Below, piece after piece: positions 44,545 through 52,926 of a DNA stretch of 64,000 nucleotides. The notes under the pieces are model-generated. The model made no database searches. It saw nothing but the letters and a program-made list of their open reading frames with translations, and was not told the origin of the DNA. The stretch's first letter is position 1. The number at the start of each line of letters is the position of its first letter. This stretch comes from Paludibacteraceae bacterium (GTDB lineage: Bacteria; Bacteroidota; Bacteroidia; Bacteroidales; Paludibacteraceae), in contig JARLGW010000012.1 in assembly GCA_031292565.1 (NCBI GenBank), forward strand, positions 186,001 through 250,000. The letters run 5' to 3'. A program made the position numbers and the translations under genes.

Positions 44545-47349
44545 TTATTTTGTACTCTTGGGGTTCATTTTGAACTCAATACTGTTCTGCTGTATCAGCA
44601 ATGCTTTTAGGGTTTGCTTGATGCTTTCGGCAGTGATTTGGTTTACCGCTTTCTCGTAATCGCTCACCATGTTTATTTTATCCTGTTCGTTCAGTATAAT
44701 GGCCGATTTCCACCAGTTGTTTTCCTTCTGATTTTCGTTGTATCGTTTCAGTAGGTTTTTCTTCACTTTATCCAAGTCGTCTTTTCGTGGCCCCACCAGC
44801 GCAACGCTGTCCAGCTCTTGTTTCGCAATGCTAATCAGTTTATCTGCTTGTTTGGGGTTTGTGTCGAAACGGATGCCCAGCATGGCCTGTTCCTGTGGTT
44901 GATTTGTTACCGAGCCATCCACGCGGGTACCGTATGTACCTCCTTCATCTTCCCTCAGGCTTTCGGTGTAGCGAATATCCATTATATCGGCCAACGCTGC
45001 CATATTTACCCTGTTGGTCAAGTTGAAAGGCATGCCTCCCCATTGGAAAAGGTAAACGGAAGTGCGTTCTACCTGCATCTCTTTATCAAAATCCTTCACC
45101 AGTTTGCCCGATGGATAGCGCACGTTGTTGTCTTTCCATGTTTCGTGATTCTTTGTTGTTTTTAATCCGCCCAAATAGCTGAGGATATATGGCTTAATGC
45201 TATCCAAATTGATACTTCCCACAAATACAAAGGTAAAATCGGCCGGATTTGCAAACCGTTGTTTATAGATGGCGTAGGCTTTATCCTGATCTACTTTTTT
45301 AAGCGTTTCCAGGTTCATTAAAATGGCTCTGGGGCTGTGGTTGCTTAGCACCATAGACAGGGTGTCCTTAAAAGTTTTTCTAGGATCTGTATTCGCGTTG
45401 GCCAAGCTTGTTTGCAGTTCCTGCATGTAGGCGGCATAGGCCATTTCGTCTTTCCGTGGAGCGGTAAACGTTAAGTAGGTAAGTTTTAAAAGAGTTTCAA
45501 AATCTTTCACTGACGAGGAGCCGTTGACGTTTTCACTATATGTGTTAATGTCAGTTGATATGGAAACATTTTTGCCTGAAAGAATTTGATTCAGATCAAG
45601 TTTCGAGAATTTGCCTAGCCCGTTGTTGCCTATAATATCATCTGCCAACTTTGCAGAAGGCAGATCGGCTGCTTTTTCAACCAACGAAGTTCCGCCATCG
45701 CTGAAAGCGGTAAACAATATCTCGTCGTTTTTAAAGTTGGTATTTTTGAAAATAACTTTTATCCCGTTGCTTAGTTGCCATTCGGTGGTACCAAACACGT
45801 CGTTTTTTTGTTCTTTGGTAATTGTTCCGGCCTTTGGCTTTTTGGCGAGTAAGGGCTTATCTATTTTTTTATCTTTATATGGTTCCACGTAATTTTTTCG
45901 TGCATCCGTAATGGCTGCACGCACTTCGGTTTCGGTGGGTAGTTTAACACCCGCTTTCTGAGGAGCCGAAATATCCACAATCATGTTGTTATTGGTAATA
46001 TATGATTGTACAATCTTGTTTACCAGTTGCAAATTGATTTTCTCCTTCAATGCTTTTTTAGCATAGTTATATTCCCATGCAATGCCAGGTATAGGCTCTA
46101 GTTCCAAAAAATTGCGCATGTACTCCTGCACATAGCTGCTGCTTTTTTCTTTATCCCGCTCGTTGTAGGCTTTTTCATAGTTGGCCAGCATTTGCTCTAT
46201 TGCCCTGTCCAATTCGGGTTGTGTAAACCCATAGCGTTGGGTTCGTTCTATTTCTTTTAGTAGAGATTCCAAGGCGGGTTTTTCTTGCCCTTCTTTGGCT
46301 ACAACGCCCATTATGAAGGCGTCGGACGAACGTGTTATGTCTCCATAGTAACTATATCCAGTTACAAAAGGACAGGCAGCGTTTCTTTTCAGTTTTTCAA
46401 AACGATTATTCAGCATGGCTGAAATCAGGCTGTTTACTAAATTTAGGTTATATCCTTCTTCCGAAATTTTTTGTGCATCAGGAAGCGGTTTGTGTTTATA
46501 TTCAATATCAAAAGAAGCTACACTTGCTTCCCGATCGGTAACAATGGAAACAATAGGTTCCTGGTTGTCCGGTATGGTATATATAATTCGTTTGGCAGCA
46601 TTTACCGGTTTGGGTATATCGGCAAAAAGGCGTTTGATAGTTTGTTCCGTTTGCTTTACATCTACATCTCCTACTATAACAATTCCTTGCAAGTCGGGTC
46701 TATACCATTTTTTGTAGTAAGCTCTTAGCGTGTCGTAGCTAAAGTTGTTTATCACGGCGGTGTCTCCTATCACATCTCGTTTAGCATATTGCGATCCCGG
46801 ATATTTTAATTTATTGCCTTCTTTCCACATGCGGCGTTCGGCATTTGCTCCCGTGCGCCATTCTTCGCGTATTACACCTCGTTCTTTATCAATTTCGTCT
46901 CCATCCAAACTGATGAAGCTCGACCAGTCGTGTAAAATAAGAATAGAACTGTCCACAATGCTAGGTCGCACAGTAGGGATACCTCGCAGCATATACACGG
47001 TTTCGTCCAACGAGGTATAGGCATTTAAGTTTGTACCGAATTGAGCTCCAATGGTTTCCAAATAATTTATCAGGGCTTTCCCGTGAAAGTTCTTGGTGCC
47101 GTTGAATGCCATGTGTTCTAAAAAATGGGCTAATCCGTTTTGGCTATCTTCCTCCAAGATGGCTCCTACCTTTTGTACGATGTAGAAATCGGCTCTTTTT
47201 TCGGGGAGCTTATTATAGCGAATATAATAGGTGAGGCCATTGTCTAGTTTCCCGTAGTGGATAGCAGTATCCATAGGGATTTTTTGTTGAGCTAGCAGAG
47301 AGGTAAGTCCGTACACAAACGATGCAAAAACCAAGAGTAATTTTTTCAT
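44545..47349 (-). CDS. M16 family zinc metallopeptidase (PqqL/insulinase-like)
   Basis: 934 aa with signal peptide (LLLVFASFVYGLTSLLAQ). The inverted zinc motif HFLEHMAFNGTKNF (HxxEH) is at about residues 77-90, with the downstream Glu in the DEIDKERGVIREEWR segment. Two M16 halves, active and inactive, each with a M16_C domain, make the clamshell. Probably periplasmic; relatives process peptides or siderophore-receptor substrates. Monocistronic. Confidence 0.93.
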   Translation of the reverse strand: MKKLLLVFASFVYGLTSLLAQQKIPMDTAIHYGKLDNGLTYYIRYNKLPEKRADFYIVQKVGAILEEDSQNGLAHFLEHMAFNGTKNFHGKALINYLETIGAQFGTNLNAYTSLDETVYMLRGIPTVRPSIVDSSILILHDWSSFISLDGDEIDKERGVIREEWRTGANAERRMWKEGNKLKYPGSQYAKRDVIGDTAVINNFSYDTLRAYYKKWYRPDLQGIVIVGDVDVKQTEQTIKRLFADIPKPVNAAKRIIYTIPDNQEPIVSIVTDREASVASFDIEYKHKPLPDAQKISEEGYNLNLVNSLISAMLNNRFEKLKRNAACPFVTGYSYYGDITRSSDAFIMGVVAKEGQEKPALESLLKEIERTQRYGFTQPELDRAIEQMLANYEKAYNERDKEKSSSYVQEYMRNFLELEPIPGIAWEYNYAKKALKEKINLQLVNKIVQSYITNNNMIVDISAPQKAGVKLPTETEVRAAITDARKNYVEPYKDKKIDKPLLAKKPKAGTITKEQKNDVFGTTEWQLSNGIKVIFKNTNFKNDEILFTAFSDGGTSLVEKAADLPSAKLADDIIGNNGLGKFSKLDLNQILSGKNVSISTDINTYSENVNGSSSVKDFETLLKLTYLTFTAPRKDEMAYAAYMQELQTSLANANTDPRKTFKDTLSMVLSNHSPRAILMNLETLKKVDQDKAYAIYKQRFANPADFTFVFVGSINLDSIKPYILSYLGGLKTTKNHETWKDNNVRYPSGKLVKDFDKEMQVERTSVYLFQWGGMPFNLTNRVNMAALADIMDIRYTESLREDEGGTYGTRVDGSVTNQPQEQAMLGIRFDTNPKQADKLISIAKQELDSVALVGPRKDDLDKVKKNLLKRYNENQKENNWWKSAIILNEQDKINMVSDYEKAVNQITAESIKQTLKALLIQQNSIEFKMNPKSTK

Positions 47350-47459
47350 TCTTCTGTAAAATTTAGCGTAAAGATGGGAATAAAGATATTTTGACTGAGA
47401 GTCAACTGTGTAAAGGTAGATATATTGCTTGTAAATGGTAAAGAATTTCAGATTTTTTC

Positions 47460-47490
47460 AAAAAAAAAGTCCTGTGAAACTCACAGGACT
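47460..47490 (-). terminator. Terminator of microprotein 1
   Basis: AGTCCTGTGA / TCACAGGACT perfect stem with an AAC loop and a T-run on the minus strand. Confidence 0.85.
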
Positions 47491-47510
47491 CTCCGAAAAA
47501 GTCTTTTCTC

Positions 47511-47702
47511 TTACTTTTTAACAGCTTTTTTAGCAGCAGCTTTAGTAGTAGTTGCTTTTTTAGCTGTGTCAGCTTTAGCTTCTTTTTTAGCTTCTTTTTT
47601 AGCAGTAGCTTTAGTTGCTTTTTTAGCTGAAGTTTGAGCCATAACACTTGTTCCACCAATTAATGCAACTGATAAAAACAAAGAAATAATTAATTTTTTC
47701 AT
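47511..47702 (-). CDS. Secreted Lys/Ala-rich microprotein 1
   Basis: 63 aa from the ATG at 47702; the longer track ORF adds a poor leader. The signal peptide MKKLIISLFLSVALIGGTSVMAQ leaves a ~40-residue mature peptide made almost only of Lys, Ala and Thr with KKA/TKA repeats. That gives a strongly basic, low-complexity, histone-tail-like peptide. It is a paralogue of the gene at 48120: signal, promoter and leader match. Function unknown; a role at the envelope, or nucleic-acid or anionic-polymer binding, is possible (inference). Confidence 0.78.
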   Translation of the reverse strand: MKKLIISLFLSVALIGGTSVMAQTSAKKATKATAKKEAKKEAKADTAKKATTTKAAAKKAVKK

Positions 47703-47835
47703 AACAGTAATATTTATTTTTGTTTGACGCTGTAAAAGTATATATCCATCTGACATGATATACTTCGTTAGCATAATTTAATAAATATATGTTATATTTA
47801 TTTATTTTTGTTAAAACAAGAGATTGCTTATCCAT

Positions 47836-48062
47836 CTCTATTTGCTTATAAATTAATATATTAAAAAAAAATAGGCTGGTATTAATTAATTTTTTTTTGA
47901 TGAAATTTTGTGAACAGCGCAGGTTAAAATACTATCAACAAGTTTTTTATACCCGTTTTTCTTCAAAAAAATTCTTAGAAATAAATAATCATGCATTATT
48001 TGAATAATAATTATGCAGAAAAATGGTTACTTGTTAGAAATAATTTAGGTTTGTCAAGGCAC
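47836..48062. other. AT-rich gap without a gene
   Basis: The stretch between the two microprotein genes is very AT-rich. I see no credible open frame; only the 48067 terminator at its right edge is clear. Confidence 0.5.
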
Positions 48063-48066
48063 AAAA

Positions 48067-48094
48067 AAAAGCCTATAATTTCTTATAGGCTTTT
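48067..48094 (-). terminator. Terminator of microprotein 2
   Basis: AAAAGCCTATAA / TTATAGGCTTTT, 12-bp perfect stem with a 4-nt loop. Confidence 0.88.
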
Positions 48095-48119
48095 CCTTTT
48101 CTTTTGAAAATTTCTTTGC

Positions 48120-48314
48120 TTATTTGCTTTCTGCAGCTTTAGTTGCAGTAGCTTTTTTAGCTTTATGAGCTTTTACTGTTTTTGTAGTTTTCTTTACAGA
48201 ATCAGTTTTAGCTTCAGTTTTAGCTTTAGCAGCTTTAGCTTTAGGTGCAGCCATAACGCTAGTTCCAGCGATTAAAGCAGTAGCAAGAAACAAAGAAATA
48301 ATTAACTTTTTCAT
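48120..48314 (-). CDS. Secreted Lys/Ala-rich microprotein 2
   Basis: 64 aa. The signal peptide MKKLIISLFLATALIAGTSVMA is nearly identical to that of the gene at 47511. The mature part is rich in Ala/Lys/Thr with AKA and KKT units, net positive. Both genes share a TAnnTTTA -7-like box followed by a CAnCGTCAAAC start region. They therefore arose by duplication that included the promoter. Each has its own terminator, pointing to separate strong transcription. Confidence 0.78.
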   Translation of the reverse strand: MKKLIISLFLATALIAGTSVMAAPKAKAAKAKTEAKTDSVKKTTKTVKAHKAKKATATKAAESK

Positions 48315-48359
48315 GATAGTAAAATTTTTATTTGGTTTGACGATGTAAAGGTATATTTC

Positions 48360-48640
48360 ATTTTGAAATAATATTCATCGTTAACATAATTTACACTAAA
48401 AAGCTTTTTTCATTTTATTCTTGTTAAATATTTCGTTTGTAATATTTTATAAATAGCTAACAACCAAATGATTATGGTATTTCAATTTAGTGTATATTAA
48501 TAAATTCTAAGCAGAAAAGCAGGTTCTTATTCTAGAAATACTTCCAAATTAAAGCACCATTATCGGGCTTTTGCGCTCATTTTCTCTTAGAATTAAAGAA
48601 AAATACATTTTTTGCTGAAAAATTAAAGAAAAATTTCTGT
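48360..48640. other. AT-rich intergenic region
   Basis: The ~395 bases between microprotein 2 and the CoA-transferase contain the two divergent promoters at the ends. I see no gene or strong repeat in the middle. Confidence 0.5.
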
Positions 48641-48657
48641 AATAGGCTCAAATAAAT

Positions 48658-48665
48658 TACTTTTG
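48658..48665 (+). promoter_or_regulatory. -7 element TACTTTTG of the CoA-transferase gene
   Basis: Perfect TAnnTTTG, 44 bases before the ATG. Confidence 0.55.
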
Positions 48666-48709
48666 CAGCCATTGAATAATGTATAAAAATACGATTAATA
48701 ACAGCCATT

Positions 48710-50017
48710 ATGCAAAAAACTTACAAAGCTGTATCGGCAGCTGAAGCCGTAAAGGTAATTAAGTCTGGAGACCATGTGCATTTGAGTTCCGTGGCCAGTG
48801 CTCCGCAAGTATTGATTAACGCCATGTGTGATAGAGGTCGTGCGGGTGAGTTGAAAAATGTATATATTCATCATCTACATACCGAAGGGCCTGCACCATA
48901 TACTAACCCTGAATTTGAAGGCATATTTCAGCACAACGCGTTTTTTGTTGGAGCCAATGTGCGCAAAGGGGTCCAAGCAGGCATTGCCGATTATATTCCT
49001 ATTTTCTTAGGTGAAACTTCACGCTTGTATCGCGATGGATACATTAAATGTAATGTAGCTATGGTGCAAGTATGTCCTCCTGACGAACATGGATATGTAT
49101 CATTAGGAACTTCCGTGGATGCTAGTTTGGCTGCTATCGAAACTTCCGATTATACTATTGCTGTTGTAAATAAAAACGTACCACGTTCATTTGGTCAAGC
49201 CATGATACCCATGAGCATGATTGATATTTTCGTGGAAGACAATACGCCGCTGGAACCTGCTCATTTTTCCGAACCCGACGCTCTCGAAACAGCTATCGGA
49301 CACAATTGTGCCGAACTGATTGAAGACGGTGCTTGCTTGCAAATGGGTATCGGGGCTATCCCCAATGCAGCTCTTTCCTGCTTGAAAAACCATAAAGACT
49401 TAGGTGTTCACACCGAGATGTTTGCCGATGGCGTATTGGAGCTAGTAGAAAGCGGTGTAATAACCGGGGCAAATAAAATGGTGGATAAAGGCAAACTGGT
49501 TTCAACCTTCTTGATGGGTTCGCAACGTGTGTACGACTTTATAAACAACAACCCTCAGGTATTAATGATGGATGTGGCTTATACCAACGATCCGTTTATC
49601 ATAGCTCAACAACCTAAAATGACAGCTATCAATTCCGCTTTGCAGGTTGATCTCACCGGGCAGATTTGTGCCGATTCCTTAGGCACCAAATTTTATTCGG
49701 GAGTAGGTGGGCAAATCGACTTTATATATGGTGCAGCCAGATCGAAAGGTGGAAAAGCAATCATTGCCATGCCTTCGGTAACCAATAAAGGTCAGAGTAA
49801 AATTGCGCCAACCTTGCTTGATGGGGCTGGAGTAGTTACTACCCGTAACCACATGCATTGGTTTGTAACGGAATACGGATCGGTAAACCTATATGGAAAA
49901 TCGTTGCAGGAACGTGCTAAGCTTATTACCAGCATTGCACATCCCGATCATCGCGAATCGCTTGAAAAAGCAGCCTTCGAACGCTTTGGTTCTCATTATC
50001 GTTTTGTATCGAAATAG
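48710..50017 (+). CDS. Acetyl-CoA hydrolase/transferase family protein
   Basis: 435 aa class I CoA-transferase of the Cat1/AbfT type. SGDHVHLSSVASAPQVLINAM opens the first half. MGIGAIPNAAL and GVHTEMFADGVLELVESGVITG carry the catalytic Glu, and TKFYSGVGGQIDFIYGAARSKGGK is the C-terminal signature. It moves CoA between short acyl groups, for example acetate/propionate/succinate or 4-hydroxybutyrate, in fermentation. Which acyl pair is used cannot be read. It ends at a 13-bp hairpin. Confidence 0.9.
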   Translation: MQKTYKAVSAAEAVKVIKSGDHVHLSSVASAPQVLINAMCDRGRAGELKNVYIHHLHTEGPAPYTNPEFEGIFQHNAFFVGANVRKGVQAGIADYIPIFLGETSRLYRDGYIKCNVAMVQVCPPDEHGYVSLGTSVDASLAAIETSDYTIAVVNKNVPRSFGQAMIPMSMIDIFVEDNTPLEPAHFSEPDALETAIGHNCAELIEDGACLQMGIGAIPNAALSCLKNHKDLGVHTEMFADGVLELVESGVITGANKMVDKGKLVSTFLMGSQRVYDFINNNPQVLMMDVAYTNDPFIIAQQPKMTAINSALQVDLTGQICADSLGTKFYSGVGGQIDFIYGAARSKGGKAIIAMPSVTNKGQSKIAPTLLDGAGVVTTRNHMHWFVTEYGSVNLYGKSLQERAKLITSIAHPDHRESLEKAAFERFGSHYRFVSK

Positions 50018-50023
50018 AAGGAC

Positions 50024-50037
50024 ACCCCTAAAGGGGT
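50024..50037. repeat. CCCCTAAAGGGG palindrome
   Basis: ACCCCT-AA-AGGGGT directly after the CoA-transferase stop; same type as the elements at 20753 and 52772. Confidence 0.6.
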
Positions 50038-50049
50038 CAAGAATATATA

Positions 50050-50085
50050 AACAATAGTTGTAGGGTTTGCTTTACAACTATTGTT
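50050..50085 (+). terminator. Terminator of the CoA-transferase gene
   Basis: AACAATAGTTGTA / TACAACTATTGTT, perfect 13-bp arms with a 10-nt loop and a T-rich tail. Confidence 0.85.
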
Positions 50086-50103
50086 GTTTTTAGGACAGCT
50101 AAA

Positions 50104-50300
50104 AACTCCGTTAGGAGTTGTCTGTGCACAACCCCCGGTTTCAACTGGGGGAAAAGGTAAAAAGCAAAGCCTAAACCCCATCGGGGTTTCCTTGGTTACT
50201 CTTCACGATGGGCAACTCCTACCAGAGTTAGCTTTCGCTTGCTAGTTATCTCCTCCGGTTAAAACCGAAGGTTATTATAGGGTAACTCCTGACGGAGTTA
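50104..50300. repeat. Array of alternating short hairpins
   Basis: Six palindromic units in 200 bases: AACTCC-GTTA-GGAGTT (50104), CCCCCGGTT-tc-AACTGGGGG (50132), AAACCCC-ATC-GGGGTTT (50173), AACTCC-tacc-AGAGTT (50214), CCTCCGGTT-aa-AACCGAAGG (50252) and TAACTCC-tgac-GGAGTTA (50283). The AACTCC type occurs three times, alternating with GGTT/AACC types. No open frame crosses it. Confidence 0.75.
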
Positions 50301-50375
50301 AAATAGCATCACCTTTTTTTGAGCTGAAGCAAAAAAGTAAAGAACAAATTACTCCCGCATAAATAAATTGTAGCA

Positions 50376-50391
50376 CAGATTTGGAAATCTG
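50376..50391. repeat. CAGATTT palindrome
   Basis: CAGATTT-gg-AAATCTG, perfect 7-bp arms, followed by GCGCTAGCG. It lies at the edge of the hairpin array, upstream of the first M20 gene. Confidence 0.55.
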
Positions 50392-50508
50392 CGCTAGCGT
50401 TTTTCTAACCTTTCCCCCTCCGCATTGTTATATCCAAAGTTGAAATCAGATTTTAACATAACAGAATTATACTGTAACTTTGTAGTAACTTCTTAAAAAG
50501 CGATACCC

Positions 50509-51564
50509 ATGAATGAATTGACCCAACAAGCCATTGGTTTATTGAAAGAACTTATTGCCATCCCTTCATTTAGCCGTGATGAAACCCTTGCCGCCGATGC
50601 GTTGCAACGCTACATCGAAAGCCAGGGATATACGGTAAACCGCAAGGGCAATAACATTTGGCTCATGTCTCCCGGCTTCGACACCAATAAACTCACCCTG
50701 TTGCTCAATTCGCATATCGATACCGTGAAGCCTGTTAACGGGTGGACGATAGACCCCTTTACCCCGATTGAAAAGGACGGAACATTATACGGCCTTGGCA
50801 GCAACGATGCCGGGGCTAGCGTGGTAAGCCTGCTGCATGTATTCTTTGCTTTAACGGAAAAGACTCAAGCCTACAACCTTATTTTTGCTGCCTCGGCGGA
50901 AGAAGAAGTATCGGGGGCAAATGGTATGGAAAGCCTGCTAACGGATTTACCCCACATTGATGTGGCCATCGTGGGTGAACCTACAGGCATGCAAGCTGCC
51001 ATTGCCGAAAAAGGCCTTATGGTGCTGGATTGCTCTACTTACGGTAAAGCCGGACATGCGGCTCGCGATGAAGGCGACAACGCCATTTACAAAGCGTTGC
51101 CGGACGTGGAATGGTTTAAAAACCACCGCTTTGAAAAAGAATCCGATCTGCTGGGCGAAGTGAAAATGAGCGTAACCATGATTAACGCGGGTACACAACA
51201 TAATGTGATTCCCGATTATTGTTCCTTCGTGGTGGATGTGCGTTCCAACGAATGCTACACTAATGAGGAATTGCTGGACGAAATTGTAGCCAACGTGTCG
51301 TGCACCGTGAAAGCCCGTTCCACCCGCTTAAATTCTTCCGGCATAGACGAAAACCATCCTATAATTAAGCGGGCGGCAGAGCTTGACTTATCTACCTATG
51401 GTTCGCCAACTCTTTCGGATCAGGCATTGATGCCATTTCCCAGCGTGAAAATGGGACCCGGCGATTCCGCCCGTTCACATACAGCCGACGAATATATTTT
51501 TTGTAACGAAATAGAAACCGCTATTACAATTTATATACAATTGCTCGACGGGCTATTTTTATAG
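50509..51564 (+). CDS. M20 family metallo-hydrolase, ArgE-like (copy 1)
   Basis: 351 aa. Metal ligands and catalytic residues are all present: LNSHIDTVKP (His, Asp), GSNDAGAS (Asp), SAEEEVSGANGME (Glu-Glu), VGEPTGMQ (acidic ligand) and ARSHTADE (C-terminal His). It is similar in size to the Bacteroidota N-acylcitrulline/N-acylornithine deacylases that complete the linear arginine route. The argR-GNAT-argG unit elsewhere in the window makes that assignment plausible. A highly similar copy follows 93 bases downstream. Confidence 0.82.
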   Translation: MNELTQQAIGLLKELIAIPSFSRDETLAADALQRYIESQGYTVNRKGNNIWLMSPGFDTNKLTLLLNSHIDTVKPVNGWTIDPFTPIEKDGTLYGLGSNDAGASVVSLLHVFFALTEKTQAYNLIFAASAEEEVSGANGMESLLTDLPHIDVAIVGEPTGMQAAIAEKGLMVLDCSTYGKAGHAARDEGDNAIYKALPDVEWFKNHRFEKESDLLGEVKMSVTMINAGTQHNVIPDYCSFVVDVRSNECYTNEELLDEIVANVSCTVKARSTRLNSSGIDENHPIIKRAAELDLSTYGSPTLSDQALMPFPSVKMGPGDSARSHTADEYIFCNEIETAITIYIQLLDGLFL

Positions 51565-51657
51565 ACTCGAAGTTGTTTAATTTGCATATTAAACAACATA
51601 ATTACAGCACGATATGCTTTTTAAACAGGCTTGTAAACGGGTTGTAATTTAAACGAC

Positions 51658-52767
51658 ATGTCTATGACGGAATTAGCCCAAAATGCAATAGAACTGTTAA
51701 CACGGTTGATTGCTATTCCTTCCTTTAGCTGTGAAGAAAAAACCGCGGCAGATGTTTTTCAATCCTATGTAGAAAGCCGGGGGTACACCTGCCACCGCAG
51801 AGGTAATAACCTGTGGATGATGTCCCTCTTTTACGATGAAAGCAAACCCACGTTGATGCTCAATTCGCACATCGACACCGTGAAACCCGTAAGGGCATGG
51901 ACAAGAGACCCTTTTGCTCCTACCGTGAACGATGGAAAGCTCTTCGGCTTGGGTAGCAACGATGCCGGAGCCAGTTTGGTAAGCCTGCTCCATGTGTTTT
52001 TCGAGTTGGCCAAAAGGCCGCAACCCTACAACCTTATTTTAGCTGTTTCGGCGGAAGAAGAAATTACCGGCTCAAACGGTATGGAGCTGCTGATGAACGA
52101 ACTACCCAAAATTGATGTAGCCGTGGTGGGCGAACCTACCCGGATGCAAATGGCCGTGGCCGAAAAAGGCTTGATGGTGCTTGATTGCAAGGCCATAGGC
52201 AAAGCCGGACACGCTGCCCGCGAGGAAGGTGATAATGCAATATACAAAGCATTGCAGGACATCGAATGGTTTCGCAACTATCGTTTCCCACGGGTATCCG
52301 ATTTTTTGGGCGAGGTAAAAATAACGGTTACGGTAATTAAAGCCGGATCGCAACACAACGTGGTGCCCGACCGTTGCTCCTTCGTGGTAGATGTGCGCAG
52401 TAATGAACTTTATAGCAACAGTGAGATTCTGGAAATCATAAAGCAACACGTGGCCTGTACCATCAAACCCCGTGCGTTTCTGCTCAAATCATCGTTTATT
52501 GATACCCGTCATCCGTTGGTAAAACGAGCAAAGGCAATGGGGCTGGAGCTTTTCGGTTCTCCCACCACCTCCGACCAGTCCTTCGTGTCGTGCCCCAGCA
52601 TTAAAATGGGGCCCGGCGATTCCGCCCGCTCGCACACGGCCGATGAGTTTGTTTATCTACACGAGATTGAAAATGGTATCCGCACGTATTTGGAGCTGTT
52701 GGACGGGCTCACCATCCCAACCCATCAAGACAGGATGAGGCATCAAAGAAGAAAAGAATATATTTAA
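51658..52767 (+). CDS. M20 family metallo-hydrolase, ArgE-like (copy 2)
   Basis: 369 aa, clearly the sister of the preceding gene along its whole length (for example NSHIDTVKPV, GSNDAGAS, SAEEEITGSNGME, GPGDSARSHTADE). All catalytic and metal residues are retained. It ends with an added basic tail (HQDRMRHQRRKEYI) that copy 1 lacks. Met3 (51664) is an alternative start. Two intact copies argue for different substrates, such as N-acetylcitrulline versus another N-acyl amino acid, or for dosage. Confidence 0.82.
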   Translation: MSMTELAQNAIELLTRLIAIPSFSCEEKTAADVFQSYVESRGYTCHRRGNNLWMMSLFYDESKPTLMLNSHIDTVKPVRAWTRDPFAPTVNDGKLFGLGSNDAGASLVSLLHVFFELAKRPQPYNLILAVSAEEEITGSNGMELLMNELPKIDVAVVGEPTRMQMAVAEKGLMVLDCKAIGKAGHAAREEGDNAIYKALQDIEWFRNYRFPRVSDFLGEVKITVTVIKAGSQHNVVPDRCSFVVDVRSNELYSNSEILEIIKQHVACTIKPRAFLLKSSFIDTRHPLVKRAKAMGLELFGSPTTSDQSFVSCPSIKMGPGDSARSHTADEFVYLHEIENGIRTYLELLDGLTIPTHQDRMRHQRRKEYI

Positions 52768-52771
52768 ATTT

Positions 52772-52787
52772 ATCCCCTTTAGGGGAT
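52772..52787. repeat. CCCCTTTAGGGG palindrome
   Basis: ATCCCC-TTTA-GGGGAT directly after the second M20 gene, followed by a second AGGGG. A related G-rich run lies near 52908. Confidence 0.6.
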
Positions 52788-52860
52788 TAGGGGTGATAAA
52801 ATAATTAGTTAATTATAAATACTTTATTTCCATCTCAATGCACTATGGATTTAAAAAAGA

Positions 52861-52894
52861 AAACCGATAGTAATACGCTAATTACTATCGGTTT
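52861..52894. terminator. Bidirectional terminator M20 / asd
   Basis: AAACCGATAGTAAT / ATTACTATCGGTTT with a 6-nt loop and T-run, between convergent genes. Confidence 0.9.
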
Positions 52895-52926
52895 TTTTGT
52901 ATACCCTTTTGGGGCTGGGGGCTACG

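Noticed and set aside
48315-48709. A small RNA or ORF in the gap before the CoA-transferase
   Set aside because: AT-rich with no hairpin plus T-run and no frame with a plausible start; only promoters are supported.
50104-50300. Possible CRISPR array in the hairpin cluster
   Set aside because: The units are of different sequence, unequal spacing and no 24-36-bp identical repeats; no cas genes are near.
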